A stretch of DNA of 15,456 bases from Bordetella parapertussis (GTDB taxonomy: Bacteria > Pseudomonadota > Gammaproteobacteria > Burkholderiales > Burkholderiaceae_B). Made by a program: the position numbers and the translations under genes. Below the pieces are notes generated by a model. It searched no databases. It was not told where the DNA came from and was given only the letters and a program-made list of their open reading frames with translations. The stretch is taken from NCBI GenBank assembly GCA_945868195.1, contig CAMBLP010000039.1, positions 1-15,456 of the forward strand. The letters are read 5' to 3'. Shown here piece after piece: positions 6,299 to 14,249 of this stretch. Position 1 is the first letter of the stretch, and every line of letters begins with the position of its first letter.

Positions 6299-7218
6299 TG
6301 TCAGCCACTCAGGAGCAAGCCCTCGCTGTTCTTAAATCGCACGGGCGCAGCTTTTACTTTGCCGGCCAATTATTGGGTCCGACCTATCGTAGCCGTGCCG
6401 CCCGTCTCTATGCCTTTTGTCGTTACGTCGATGATATCGCCGACGAGTCCAGCGATCAGACGCAAGCCCATCATGACTTAGAGCACATTAAATCGGCTTT
6501 AAAACACGGTCACTCTACTCAACCTTGTGTCGCGGACATGATTGCTTTAATGCAAGAGACCAAGATGCCGATTGCGCCTGTTTGCTCTCTCATCGATGGC
6601 ATGCAGTCTGATTTGAAACATGTACGTATCGAAGATGAAGCCGCACTCCTGCACTATGCCTATCAAGTCGCAGGAACAGTTGGTCTCATGATGTGCTTTG
6701 TTTTAGATGTCCGCGATCAACATGCATGGCCCTTCGCGATCGACCTTGGCATTGGGATGCAGCTCACGAACATCGCCCGGGATGTGGGCCAAGATGCAAG
6801 AAATGAGAGGGTTTACCTGCCAGCGACATGGCAAAACCAACTCAGCGCATCGGATATCGTTCATCCTAGCGAAGAACAAAAAAAACAGTTGCAAGCCGCG
6901 ACTGCAAAAATACTCGCTCTTGCAGAGCTCTATTATCGTAGCGGACTGAGTGGTGTGACCTACCTCCCTCCCGCCGCCCGCTACGGCATTATTGTCGCAG
7001 CTCGTGTCTATCGTGAGATTGGCCATAAAGTCGCCCAAGCAGACTATCAGTCTTGGGATCGGCGCGCGGTTATTTCTCAGCCGCGCAAAGTCGTCTGTGC
7101 AACTTCCGCACTCTTGCGTTACGCTATGATGCCTCGTCTGCGCCACTCTCATCCACATCATGAGCGCTCCTTACATCGACATTTACAAGACTGCTTTGGT
7201 TGCGACCAAGCGTCTTGA
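6298..7218 (+). CDS. crtB: phytoene synthase
   Basis: A 306-residue head-to-head condensing enzyme that joins two GGPP molecules into phytoene. The two Asp motifs of squalene/phytoene synthases are present: YVDDIADE (D45, D46, D49) and NIARDVGQDARNERVYLP (D162, D166), followed by the conserved RVYLP. YAYQVAGTVGLMM (about 120-132) matches the helix lining the substrate pocket. The start codon ATG shares its first base with the crtI stop, and the 3' end overlaps the next gene by 59 bp. Short residual His-rich tail (HSHPHHERSLHRH). The motif set and context leave little doubt about function. Confidence 0.95.
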   Translation: MSATQEQALAVLKSHGRSFYFAGQLLGPTYRSRAARLYAFCRYVDDIADESSDQTQAHHDLEHIKSALKHGHSTQPCVADMIALMQETKMPIAPVCSLIDGMQSDLKHVRIEDEAALLHYAYQVAGTVGLMMCFVLDVRDQHAWPFAIDLGIGMQLTNIARDVGQDARNERVYLPATWQNQLSASDIVHPSEEQKKQLQAATAKILALAELYYRSGLSGVTYLPPAARYGIIVAARVYREIGHKVAQADYQSWDRRAVISQPRKVVCATSALLRYAMMPRLRHSHPHHERSLHRHLQDCFGCDQAS

Positions 7219-8338
7219 CCTTGCCATCATCGGGGGTGGATGCGCTGGCCTTTCGCTTGCGCGTGAACTGGCTGAGAGACAGACCTCTCACTCTGTCATG
7301 CTCCTCGAACCCCGCACGCATTACCAAGATGATCGAAGCTGGTGTTTCTGGGCACCACAACAACACGCCCTATCGCATCTCGTCAGCCACACTTGGACCG
7401 CTTGGCTTTTTGGTCAACAAGACCATCCGAATGAAAAAAGAGCGAGTTCAAACAATCCCTATCAATACATTCGTTCCTCTGATTTTTACCAAGACTGTTG
7501 GAAAAAAATCGAACAATGCCCATCGATCGAGGCTCGCCTTGGAACCTCCGTCCTAAAGCTTGAGCGCCTCCTTGATGGCTGGAGTATTGAAACCAATAGT
7601 GAATGCCTCTTTGCCAAGCAAGTCATTGACACGCGACCTCCTAGCCCTCAGCAGTTTGCACAAGCGACTTTATATCAATGCTTTTTAGGCGTTGAAATTG
7701 AACTGAGCAATGAAACAACAATAGATTCCACTACCCTCGAACTCATGACCGACATGCGTGTCATGAACAAAGACTTTTACTTTACCTATCTATTGCCGCT
7801 TTCTCACGATCGCTTACTGATCGAATTGACTGTTTTTTCAACCAAACCTCAAGCTGCTGAACATCTACAGAGTGCCTTTGATCAATTGCTCAATGAGAGA
7901 GGCTATTCCAGCTCAACGGCCCTACGGACAGAATACGGCATTCTTCCTATGGGATTACCCGTAGATAAGACTGACTTTCCCCGTGCAGGCATGAGCGCAG
8001 GCGCCTTGCGCCCCTCTTCTGGCTACGGCTTTATGAGGATTCAGCATTGGGCTGAGCAGTGTGCAACGCATTACTGCGCGCACGATGCCATCCTTGAGCA
8101 AAAAAGCTCACCTTTTCTTTTACAACAGATGGATCAACTGTTTTTAAAAGTCCTCCACGATCAACCCTTACTCGCGCCTACACTCTTTCAACAACTCCTG
8201 AGTCGAACTGACGCTGAACGTTTTATCCGTTTTATGAACGATCGCGCAAAAGGTCTAGACTATCTCCACATTGTGACCAGCTTGCCAAAAACCCCATTCC
8301 TCAAGGCACTCTTATCGAGTATCTTTCAAAGAGCATGA
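7160..8338 (+). CDS. crtY: lycopene beta-cyclase (CrtY type)
   Basis: A 392-residue flavoprotein that cyclises both ends of lycopene to give beta-carotene. The N-terminal dinucleotide fold is LAIIGGGCAGLSLA (21-34). The CrtY hallmark DDRSWCFWAP follows at 57-66, then TEYGILPMG (about 257-265) and PSSGYGFMRIQHWA (285-298), which match the family's acidic active-site and SGY segments. ATG 7160 overlaps crtB by 59 bp, with no good ribosome-binding site seen before it. A TTG at 7196 just before the Rossmann strand is a possible alternative start that would cut the overlap to 23 bp. The stop overlaps the blh start as ATGA. Confidence 0.93.
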   Translation: MSAPYIDIYKTALVATKRLDLAIIGGGCAGLSLARELAERQTSHSVMLLEPRTHYQDDRSWCFWAPQQHALSHLVSHTWTAWLFGQQDHPNEKRASSNNPYQYIRSSDFYQDCWKKIEQCPSIEARLGTSVLKLERLLDGWSIETNSECLFAKQVIDTRPPSPQQFAQATLYQCFLGVEIELSNETTIDSTTLELMTDMRVMNKDFYFTYLLPLSHDRLLIELTVFSTKPQAAEHLQSAFDQLLNERGYSSSTALRTEYGILPMGLPVDKTDFPRAGMSAGALRPSSGYGFMRIQHWAEQCATHYCAHDAILEQKSSPFLLQQMDQLFLKVLHDQPLLAPTLFQQLLSRTDAERFIRFMNDRAKGLDYLHIVTSLPKTPFLKALLSSIFQRA

Positions 8339-9252
8339 TGTTGCAGAGACCATCCTCCCCTCTGATTGTTCTCTTAAAGGGCGCAAGACTGCTATTTCCT
8401 CTCGCAGTGCTGCTGAGCCTTGTTTTGACTCAGCAATTTCCAGACTTGCTGACACCGATCGCGCAAATCGCCATCTTGGGCATCGTCATTACCTTGTTTG
8501 GTTTGCCCCATGGCGCTCTGGATCCCTGGATTGCTCAGCAAATTGGACTCAACAATACGCGCACTGAAGTTTTTGTCTTTAATTCACTCTACCTTGCGAT
8601 GACGGTATGTGTCGTGCTCTTCTGGCTCTGGCTTCCCGCGCTGAGCTTAGGTGTATTTTTACTCATCAGTGCGTGGCACTTTTCCGGTGATTGGTCTAAA
8701 TCGCTCAATACTCCTCTGCGTCTGTCTGCAGGGGCACTCTTGCTGCTGATGCCTATCGGCTTTCACACAGAGGCTGTCTACAGCATTTTCGAACAACTCT
8801 CGGGGCAGACGGGAGGAACACTCGCCGTCCTCCTCGCGCTGCCAGCTTGGTTTCTAACGACCGCGATGATCATCCTTGTGGGCGTCGCTCTGTGGCAAAA
8901 ACAATGGCAGAGCGCCCTCGAGTTGATATCGCTCTTTTTATTGGCTTACTTCACGTCTCCCCTGCTCTATTTCACCCTCTACTTTTGCCTCTTGCATAGC
9001 CCACGCCATTTGTCAGAGTTGTTTATCGCGGCGCCAACGCTTGAACATTCACGCATGTTACGGATGCTGTTGATCTACACCCTTGCCACCTTGGTGCTCT
9101 TGGGCGGACTTTGGTGGTATTGGGTGACCTTGCCGACCAGCACGCTCATCCTTAGGTTAATTTTCATTGGTTTGGCTGCTGTCACCGTACCCCATATGCT
9201 ATTGATCGGTGTGGCTTATTTTAAAAATCGCACAAAACTGTCATCGTTTTGA
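8335..9252 (+). CDS. blh: beta-carotene 15,15'-dioxygenase, Brp/Blh family
   Basis: A 305-residue, very hydrophobic multi-helix membrane protein. It cleaves beta-carotene centrally to two retinal molecules, the chromophore of the rhodopsin at the head of the cluster. Conserved His-bearing segments typical of Blh, which hold the active-site iron, are FGLPHGALDPW (H59), SAWHFSGDW (H115), LLHSPRHL (H221, H225) and VPHMLLIG (H287). ATG 8335 overlaps the crtY stop, and a second ATG at 8338 is equally possible. It is the last gene of the plus-strand cassette; its final 12 bp overlap the 3' end of the convergent glycosyltransferase gene, and no separate terminator is visible between them. Confidence 0.94.
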   Translation: MMLQRPSSPLIVLLKGARLLFPLAVLLSLVLTQQFPDLLTPIAQIAILGIVITLFGLPHGALDPWIAQQIGLNNTRTEVFVFNSLYLAMTVCVVLFWLWLPALSLGVFLLISAWHFSGDWSKSLNTPLRLSAGALLLLMPIGFHTEAVYSIFEQLSGQTGGTLAVLLALPAWFLTTAMIILVGVALWQKQWQSALELISLFLLAYFTSPLLYFTLYFCLLHSPRHLSELFIAAPTLEHSRMLRMLLIYTLATLVLLGGLWWYWVTLPTSTLILRLIFIGLAAVTVPHMLLIGVAYFKNRTKLSSF

Positions 9253-10359
9253 AATGCAATCTAATGCCTCGACGACTTCGAAGACAGCACGATTGCGCGT
9301 CGCTGCAACATGGGCTTTGAAAACTGGTAACTCAGCAATCATTTTCTCAACCGCTCCAGGTAACTCTCGCATCGTAGAGATGACAAGCCCATATTGATGA
9401 TCGGTGACCCAGCTTGTATTGAAACGCTCCTGTGGCATCGTTGAAGCATTTTTAAAGGTAATGACAGGTAGCCCCATATGGATCGACTCACTCAAACTCC
9501 CTGGCCCAGGCTTGCCAATAAAATAATCACTGAGCTGCATGAGCAGATTGATCTCTGAGGTAAAACCGTACACAACATGTTTGACTGACGGTTTGAGTGC
9601 TTTGATTTTTTGCGCTAACAACTCGTTATGACCGCATACAAAGATCATCTGTCTGTGGCTTAGATCTTTGGCAATCTTGACCATTTGGGTTGATCCATGC
9701 CCTCCAAACATGACTAAACCTGTTGGAAGATGCGGATCTAAACCTAACGCTTCGCATCGTGCCTTTCGATCAATCTTTTCGGACTGATAAAAGGAGGGTC
9801 GCATGATCATGCCTGATACTTGCGTGATCTGAGTTTCACGATAGCCCGCCTCAACGGCTTGTAGAGCAGCACGATCCGTTCCACAGATCAAGGACTGCTC
9901 TTGATTGGGCTCAATCCAAAAATTAGGGGGATAGTCTGCCAAATCCGTCAATACAGTCACGTAAGGCACGCCAGGACATGCGTCTCTGAGAGACTCATAC
10001 ATCACTTTATTGAAATTAGGAATTAAGGAAACAACCAAATCTGGTTGACGCTCTATCCAATATTTTTCAATTTTATTTTTCAGTTTGACATGCGTCAGGC
10101 GAATCATGGCCTGAAAAATCTTGAGCTCTGTCGCAAGCCCCCTGGTCCAGCCTTTTTTGAGTCGGAGGTTGTATAAATCCTCCGGAGCAAATCCCGTCAG
10201 CTTCTGAAAATATCTTTCAGAATCAATCACCTCAAAAAGATTGACGAGTGAAACATCCCATTCAGGATGTCTCTGTTTCATGACCTCCTGAAGGGCAAGC
10301 GCAGCAGAGCGATGTCCACCACCCGCGTTAAAATAGACAAGCTCGATATTCTTTCTCAT
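9241..10359 (-). CDS. MGDG-synthase-like glycosyltransferase (GT28/MurG fold)
   Basis: A 372-residue GT-B fold glycosyltransferase. The N-terminal domain opens with VYFNAGGGHRSAALAL (about 8-23), where GGGH matches the acceptor-side loop of monogalactosyldiacylglycerol synthases. The C-terminal nucleotide-sugar domain shows MFGGHGSTQM (about 217-226), YGFTSEINLLM, and the donor-binding IGKPGPGSLSE (about 281-291) with PQERFN (309-314). Plant and bacterial homologues transfer galactose or glucose from UDP-sugars to diacylglycerol; the donor and acceptor here are unknown. It is peripheral to the inner membrane in the family. It converges on blh with a 12-bp overlap and is probably the last gene of a minus-strand run starting with the VOC gene. 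A carotenoid-glycosylating role is conceivable from position only and is not supported by motifs. Confidence 0.83.
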   Translation of the reverse strand: MRKNIELVYFNAGGGHRSAALALQEVMKQRHPEWDVSLVNLFEVIDSERYFQKLTGFAPEDLYNLRLKKGWTRGLATELKIFQAMIRLTHVKLKNKIEKYWIERQPDLVVSLIPNFNKVMYESLRDACPGVPYVTVLTDLADYPPNFWIEPNQEQSLICGTDRAALQAVEAGYRETQITQVSGMIMRPSFYQSEKIDRKARCEALGLDPHLPTGLVMFGGHGSTQMVKIAKDLSHRQMIFVCGHNELLAQKIKALKPSVKHVVYGFTSEINLLMQLSDYFIGKPGPGSLSESIHMGLPVITFKNASTMPQERFNTSWVTDHQYGLVISTMRELPGAVEKMIAELPVFKAHVAATRNRAVFEVVEALDCISKR

Positions 10360-10408
10360 ATCTCGTCACCATGACAGAGATATATTGCAAAAAGATTAAA
10401 TCGAGTAT

Positions 10409-11209
10409 TTATTGCCCATAAAACTTCTTAACTGTATCCCAAGCCACTTGCTGCAATAACAAGCGAGTTTTAGGATCGACCTCCCCGAAGGCGCCAAAGG
10501 TGTTACCGACCGGTGAGCGACCATACACAGCCGCGTAGACTGTTGCAGCAGCTAAATAGGTTCCTGCCCTTGAGGGATGGCTGCCATCATAAGACTTATG
10601 CAACTTGAGCTGAGGGTCTCTTTTATAGGCCTCTGCAAAGGCCATTCCAACAGGAATCACAAGAGCATTGAGTTCATTACCCAGCTTGACGTAGTAATCA
10701 CGATTTTTTTGATCGTTTTCAGGGGCAGTCTGCTTGTGAGGCGCGACATAGGAATGTGGCATGTACAGGGCCACCTTGCCACCACGCTCAGCAATGAGCG
10801 CAGCCGCTTTTTTAGCGGCCTCAATATGAACTGCACCCTGCTTATCGTTGATCGCTGCTGCGCTATGGCCTTGTAAGATCACCAATTCGAATGGTTCTTT
10901 GACACCAATCTGTCCGGGCTTTGTGAGCCAGTCAATGTTGTGATGATTAAGACTCGCGCCACCAATCGTGGCGGATTTATATTGAAGAGACTTGGTGATC
11001 GCGGGGTTGTCGGCAATCACGATGTTTCGCAGCACATTGTGAAGACTGTCGCCATAGTAAAGATAACTATTTCCAATCAGCAGCAGCCGCTTGGGCGTAT
11101 CGACTTGCGGATTTTTAACAGTCGGCTCAGTGGCCCAAGACAGTGAAGCAAAAGCAAGCACACAAACAAAAAGCAAAAACTTTTCTTTCAATTTTGGATT
11201 AGGCTGCAT
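10409..11209 (-). CDS. exported SGNH/GDSL-like hydrolase
   Basis: A 266-residue protein. The ATG ending at 11209 is chosen over a longer form starting at 11257 because AGGAGAGAT lies just upstream and a Sec signal peptide (KFLLFVCVLAFASLSWA) begins right after it. The SGNH blocks can be seen: RLLLIGNSYLYYG with nucleophile S48 in place of GDS, IGGASL (Gly of block II), ILQGHS (block III position) and YDGSHPSRAG with D207 and H210 of the triad. The family covers esterases, lipases and carbohydrate deacetylases; the substrate here is unknown. Likely periplasmic or secreted. It is 49 bp upstream of the glycosyltransferase and 65 bp downstream of the VOC gene, both on the same strand. Confidence 0.8.
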   Translation of the reverse strand: MQPNPKLKEKFLLFVCVLAFASLSWATEPTVKNPQVDTPKRLLLIGNSYLYYGDSLHNVLRNIVIADNPAITKSLQYKSATIGGASLNHHNIDWLTKPGQIGVKEPFELVILQGHSAAAINDKQGAVHIEAAKKAAALIAERGGKVALYMPHSYVAPHKQTAPENDQKNRDYYVKLGNELNALVIPVGMAFAEAYKRDPQLKLHKSYDGSHPSRAGTYLAAATVYAAVYGRSPVGNTFGAFGEVDPKTRLLLQQVAWDTVKKFYGQ

Positions 11210-11222
11210 TGAGATCTCTCCT

Positions 11223-11251
11223 AAAAGTGCAGATCGTATGAATACGCACTT
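11223..11251 (-). promoter_or_regulatory. possible hairpin before the SGNH hydrolase start
   Basis: On the minus strand AAGTGC and GCACTT form a 6-bp outer stem with a nested GTAT/ATAC pair. The hairpin lies directly upstream of the AGGAGAGAT ribosome-binding site. It could be a weak attenuator, an mRNA 5' structure or chance. Confidence 0.22.
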
Positions 11252-11274
11252 GTCCATTCAACATGTAAAGGGAT

Positions 11275-11658
11275 TTACTTAGGCGCTCGGAACATCGCAC
11301 AGATTTTGTTGCCGATCGGGTCGCGCAAATAAGCCAGATACATTTTTCCAGCAGGACCATCGCGATAGCCTGGAGGATCTTCACAGGTAGCGCCACCATT
11401 TGCAACGCCGGCCGCATGAAAGGCATCGACATGCTCGACAGATTTCGCCATAAAGCCAATGGTGCCACCATTTGCAGGCGTGGCTGGCTTGTTATCCAAC
11501 GGCAAGGTAAACGCAAACACACCTGTTGGGCTTCTGTAGAAATAACGAATATCACGATTCAACACGCCTGGGCTAATACCCAGTGCACCTAGAGCAGCGT
11601 CGTAAAACTTTCTTGATGCTTCTAAATCGTTCGCACCAACCATCACGTGACTAAACAT
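11275..11658 (-). CDS. VOC family (glyoxalase/bleomycin-resistance fold) protein
   Basis: A 127-residue single-module vicinal-oxygen-chelate protein. It begins MFSHVMVGANDLEASRKFYD, where H4 is the usual first metal ligand and the next stretch is the family's first helix. It ends with YLAYLRDPIGNKICAMF, the family's DPxGN motif. The middle 'GTIGFMAKS' has Phe where many members have a metal-binding His, so the metal site may be incomplete or different. Members include lactoylglutathione lyases, dioxygenases and binding proteins; a specific reaction cannot be assigned. The start is supported by GGAG 5 bases upstream. It is the first gene of the minus-strand run. Confidence 0.85.
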   Translation of the reverse strand: MFSHVMVGANDLEASRKFYDAALGALGISPGVLNRDIRYFYRSPTGVFAFTLPLDNKPATPANGGTIGFMAKSVEHVDAFHAAGVANGGATCEDPPGYRDGPAGKMYLAYLRDPIGNKICAMFRAPK

Positions 11659-11812
11659 AAAAACTCCAAATTAAAAGTTAACCTGACACCTCTACTCAAT
11701 GCTAACAGGCAATGACTCTCCGAGAAATATCCCCGTTTACGGTTTTCACACCGGTGCAAGACAATTAATAGGTCTTGTGCTACCGATGTTTTCTCATTAC
11801 GGTCATGTTTCA

Positions 11813-11818
11813 TATAAT
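11813..11818 (+). promoter_or_regulatory. consensus -10 box TATAAT
   Basis: A perfect TATAAT lies 92 bases before the preferred start of the outer-membrane protein gene at 11911. The -35 position (around 11790-11795, TTTCTC) is weak. The surrounding 250 bases (11659-11910) separate divergent genes and hold no other feature I can support. Confidence 0.35.
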
Positions 11819-11910
11819 ATTCGTCTATGCTATGTTTTATTTAGTAAAACGCCGCCCAAAGAAAGCTCCGTGAATAAATAATGTGTTTAAGATATTTTTT
11901 TGGAAATTTC

Positions 11911-12774
11911 ATGACTGCCCTTTTTAAAGTTATCTCATCTGCGTTGCTTACAACCTGTTTAGTGAGCGCTCCCTTTGCACAAGTCACTTCACCACGCGCA
12001 GATACCATCGATAAAGAAAAGTCGGGAAACCCAACACCCGCCAAGGCACCGCTTGATAAGCAGGAAATTGCCAAGCAGCTCGCCAATCCGATCGCGAATA
12101 TGATTTCAGTTCCGATCCAGGTTCAATTCAATCGTGGTATTGGCGCGAATCAAAAAGGCAAAGATCAGACTTTTTTGCTGCAACCTGTGGCGCCAATTAA
12201 TTTGAGTGGTGGTGATCTATTTATCGTTCGACCCATTCTGTCCGCTGTAAATTTGAACGGTGTGAATGGTCAGAACGGCTTCGGCATATCCAATATTACG
12301 ATTGAGTCTTTTTATGCACCCAAGACAGGATCTTCCTGGATCTGGGGTATTGGACCTTACCTCTCTGCACCTTTGAACAACAACGGTTTTTACGGCTCAC
12401 AGCAAACGGGTGTGGGTGTGACGGGTGTTGTCTTGAACAGAGATGGCCCTTGGACTTATGGTCTGTTGGGTTATCAGTCTTGGAGTGTGGGAGGAGATCC
12501 TTCCTATGGAACACAGAACAATCTGTATGGTCAACCTTTTCTCGCCTACACCAACAAAAATTCCTGGACTTTCTCTACCAATATGCAGGCGCAGTACAAC
12601 TATGATGCGCGGCGCACCTCAAACCCGCTTTATGCTGGCGTATCAAAGTTAGCAGTCTTCGGCGGCTTACCCGTGCAATTCAGTGCTGGCGGCATTTACT
12701 ACTTGAGCTCAATCCCAGGTGGCGCGACAGGCTGGGGAGCTCGTGCGACCGTCACTTTTGTGTTTCCTAAGTAA
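11911..12774 (+). CDS. outer-membrane beta-barrel-like protein of the MetA-pathway/'neuromedin U' group
   Basis: A 287-residue exported protein. ATG 11911 is preferred over ATG 11881 because the signal peptide (FKVISSALLTTCLVSAPFA) begins right after it and a GGA-containing purine run lies upstream. The mature part has IAKQLANPIANMISVPIQ (about 53-70), FNRGIGANQKG, LLQPVAPINL and alternating aromatic/polar strands to the C-terminus TVTFVFPK. This arrangement is typical of bacterial proteins labelled 'neuromedin U' or 'MetA-pathway of phenol degradation transporter', thought to be outer-membrane barrels; the substrate is not known. Transcribed alone, divergent from the VOC gene and convergent with the SDR gene (6-bp gap). 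Confidence 0.75.
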   Translation: MTALFKVISSALLTTCLVSAPFAQVTSPRADTIDKEKSGNPTPAKAPLDKQEIAKQLANPIANMISVPIQVQFNRGIGANQKGKDQTFLLQPVAPINLSGGDLFIVRPILSAVNLNGVNGQNGFGISNITIESFYAPKTGSSWIWGIGPYLSAPLNNNGFYGSQQTGVGVTGVVLNRDGPWTYGLLGYQSWSVGGDPSYGTQNNLYGQPFLAYTNKNSWTFSTNMQAQYNYDARRTSNPLYAGVSKLAVFGGLPVQFSAGGIYYLSSIPGGATGWGARATVTFVFPK

Positions 12775-12780
12775 TTAAAA

Positions 12781-13530
12781 CTACCACTTCTCAACCCCTG
12801 GTCGCAGATCTAGCTCAAAGGTCCAGGCATCAGGGGTTTGTTCATGGAGCCAGAGATACGCGCGAGCGATACTGTCTGGTTCAAGTAAGCCCTGAGGTCC
12901 CAAGGCCGCAACACGGTCCGGTTGCGTGTTGCGAACTCGCTCTGAGTCAATCACGCCATCCACTACGACATGGGCAATATGCAAGCCCTGGGGGCCAAAC
13001 TCTCGGGCCATGCTTTGCGCCAACGCGCGTAACGCCGCTTTACCCCCCGCAAAGGCACTAAAGCCCACCCCACCCCTTAAGCTGGCCGTTGCGCCCGTGA
13101 ACACAATCGTGCCTCGACCTTTGGGCAACAACACGCGTGCGGCTTCACGTCCGACCAAGAAGCCAGCCATCGCACACATTTCCCAAGTTTTAAAATATTT
13201 TTCTGCAGTCATTTCCAACAGCGGAAAGCGCACGTTCCCACCCACATTAAAGACCACGACCTCAAGGGTACCGACTTCGCTTTCAATTTTTTTAAACAGC
13301 GCGATGACCTCTTCCTCGCGTCTTGCATCGAGTTGATAGGCTAGCGCATGACCACCCGCTGCTTGAATACTTTGCACCAGTGCTGCACTAGCACCAGGCG
13401 TACGACGCGTCACACAGACGGTGAAGCCTGCTTGCGCAAAGCGTTTTGCAATGGCACTCCCCGTTGCATCACCCGCCCCTACGATCAAGCAAACCTTTTG
13501 TTGCGTTGCGACCGCAGTCGAAGTGTTCAT
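12781..13530 (-). CDS. short-chain dehydrogenase/reductase-like protein lacking the catalytic Tyr
   Basis: A 249-residue SDR fold. The nucleotide-binding motif is atypical (VGAGDATGSAIA, 17-28, instead of TGxxxGxG), and the NAG motif appears as NVGGN (95-99). The active-site YxxxK is FAGGK (F160, K164), so the catalytic tyrosine is replaced by Phe while the Lys stays. This matches a known atypical SDR subgroup (the SDR_c10 type in domain databases, as I recall it). Catalysis by the usual Tyr-Lys-Ser mechanism is therefore doubtful; it may bind NAD(P) or work differently. The long HVVVDGVIDSER segment is also typical of that subgroup. Its start is 2 bp from the stop of the GST gene, so the two are surely co-transcribed. 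Confidence 0.85.
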   Translation of the reverse strand: MNTSTAVATQQKVCLIVGAGDATGSAIAKRFAQAGFTVCVTRRTPGASAALVQSIQAAGGHALAYQLDARREEEVIALFKKIESEVGTLEVVVFNVGGNVRFPLLEMTAEKYFKTWEMCAMAGFLVGREAARVLLPKGRGTIVFTGATASLRGGVGFSAFAGGKAALRALAQSMAREFGPQGLHIAHVVVDGVIDSERVRNTQPDRVAALGPQGLLEPDSIARAYLWLHEQTPDAWTFELDLRPGVEKW

Positions 13531-13532
13531 TG

Positions 13533-14141
13533 CTATGCCCTCGCGGTCGAACGTGCCACCACAGAGGCGTACCAGCGGTTGAGTTCTTTGAGCTCAGGCG
13601 GGATACGTGTCCCGGTCGCTTTGCCGACTAGAAAGCCACACTGGGCAACAATATCTGCGATTGTGTAGTGATCCGCGGCGATGAATTCGCGCCCCTTTAG
13701 CTCACGATCGAGCCAAGCAAACGCATCAAAGGCCCGGTTACGCGCATACTCACCACAGACGGGCTCTTGTTGTAGACGACCAATCCAGTATTCGCCGGTA
13801 TGTTGAAAATGACTGACAATCGGAGCAACGATTTCAAACTCAATGCGTCGAGTCCACATATCGACTTGAGCTTTTTCTAAATCAGCACGACCAAAAAGTG
13901 GTTTTTCTGGATGAAGTGCCTCAAGATAGCGACAGATCGCGACAGACTCGGTCAATAACGTACCGTCATCCAACTCAAGTACTGGAACCTTACCCAGAGA
14001 GTTCATCGCGCGGAATTCTGGAGTGAGGTTTTCACGCTTGACGCCATCAACCTGACGCATCGGAATCGTAAGCCCCTTTTCCGCCAAAAAAATACGCACG
14101 CGGCGTGGGTTCATTCCTACAGCCATATCATAGAGCAGCAT
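13533..14141 (-). CDS. glutathione S-transferase family protein
   Basis: A 202-residue cytosolic GST. The N-terminal thioredoxin-like domain runs from LLYDMAVGMNPRRVRIFLAE (2-21) through GKVPVLELDDG, with cis-Pro P53, to LTESVAICRYLE with the glutathione-binding E65-S66 pair. The C-terminal helical domain includes FAWLDRELKGREFIAADHYT and the N-capping TIADI motif. Position 11 (Asn-Pro) is where a catalytic Ser/Cys/Tyr would be expected, so the activating residue is unclear. The start is supported by AGGTGG upstream. First gene of a two-gene minus-strand operon with the SDR-like protein. Confidence 0.9.
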   Translation of the reverse strand: MLLYDMAVGMNPRRVRIFLAEKGLTIPMRQVDGVKRENLTPEFRAMNSLGKVPVLELDDGTLLTESVAICRYLEALHPEKPLFGRADLEKAQVDMWTRRIEFEIVAPIVSHFQHTGEYWIGRLQQEPVCGEYARNRAFDAFAWLDRELKGREFIAADHYTIADIVAQCGFLVGKATGTRIPPELKELNRWYASVVARSTARA

Positions 14142-14249
14142 GTTCGTTCCACCTAAAAAGAGTTATTTTCTTAGCATACAACAAGTGTCTAAACAGTAGA
14201 ATGCATCAGGATACTGTGTTGAATTCACCCCCTCCCTCAAGGATTCCCC

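Noticed and set aside
6703..7161. Minus-strand frame of 152 codons inside crtB
   Set aside because: It lies fully antisense to a gene with clear motifs and has no recognisable domain of its own.
11199..11555. Minus-strand frame of 118 codons over the VOC gene
   Set aside because: The VOC protein in another frame of the same strand has a good ribosome-binding site and family motifs; this frame has neither.
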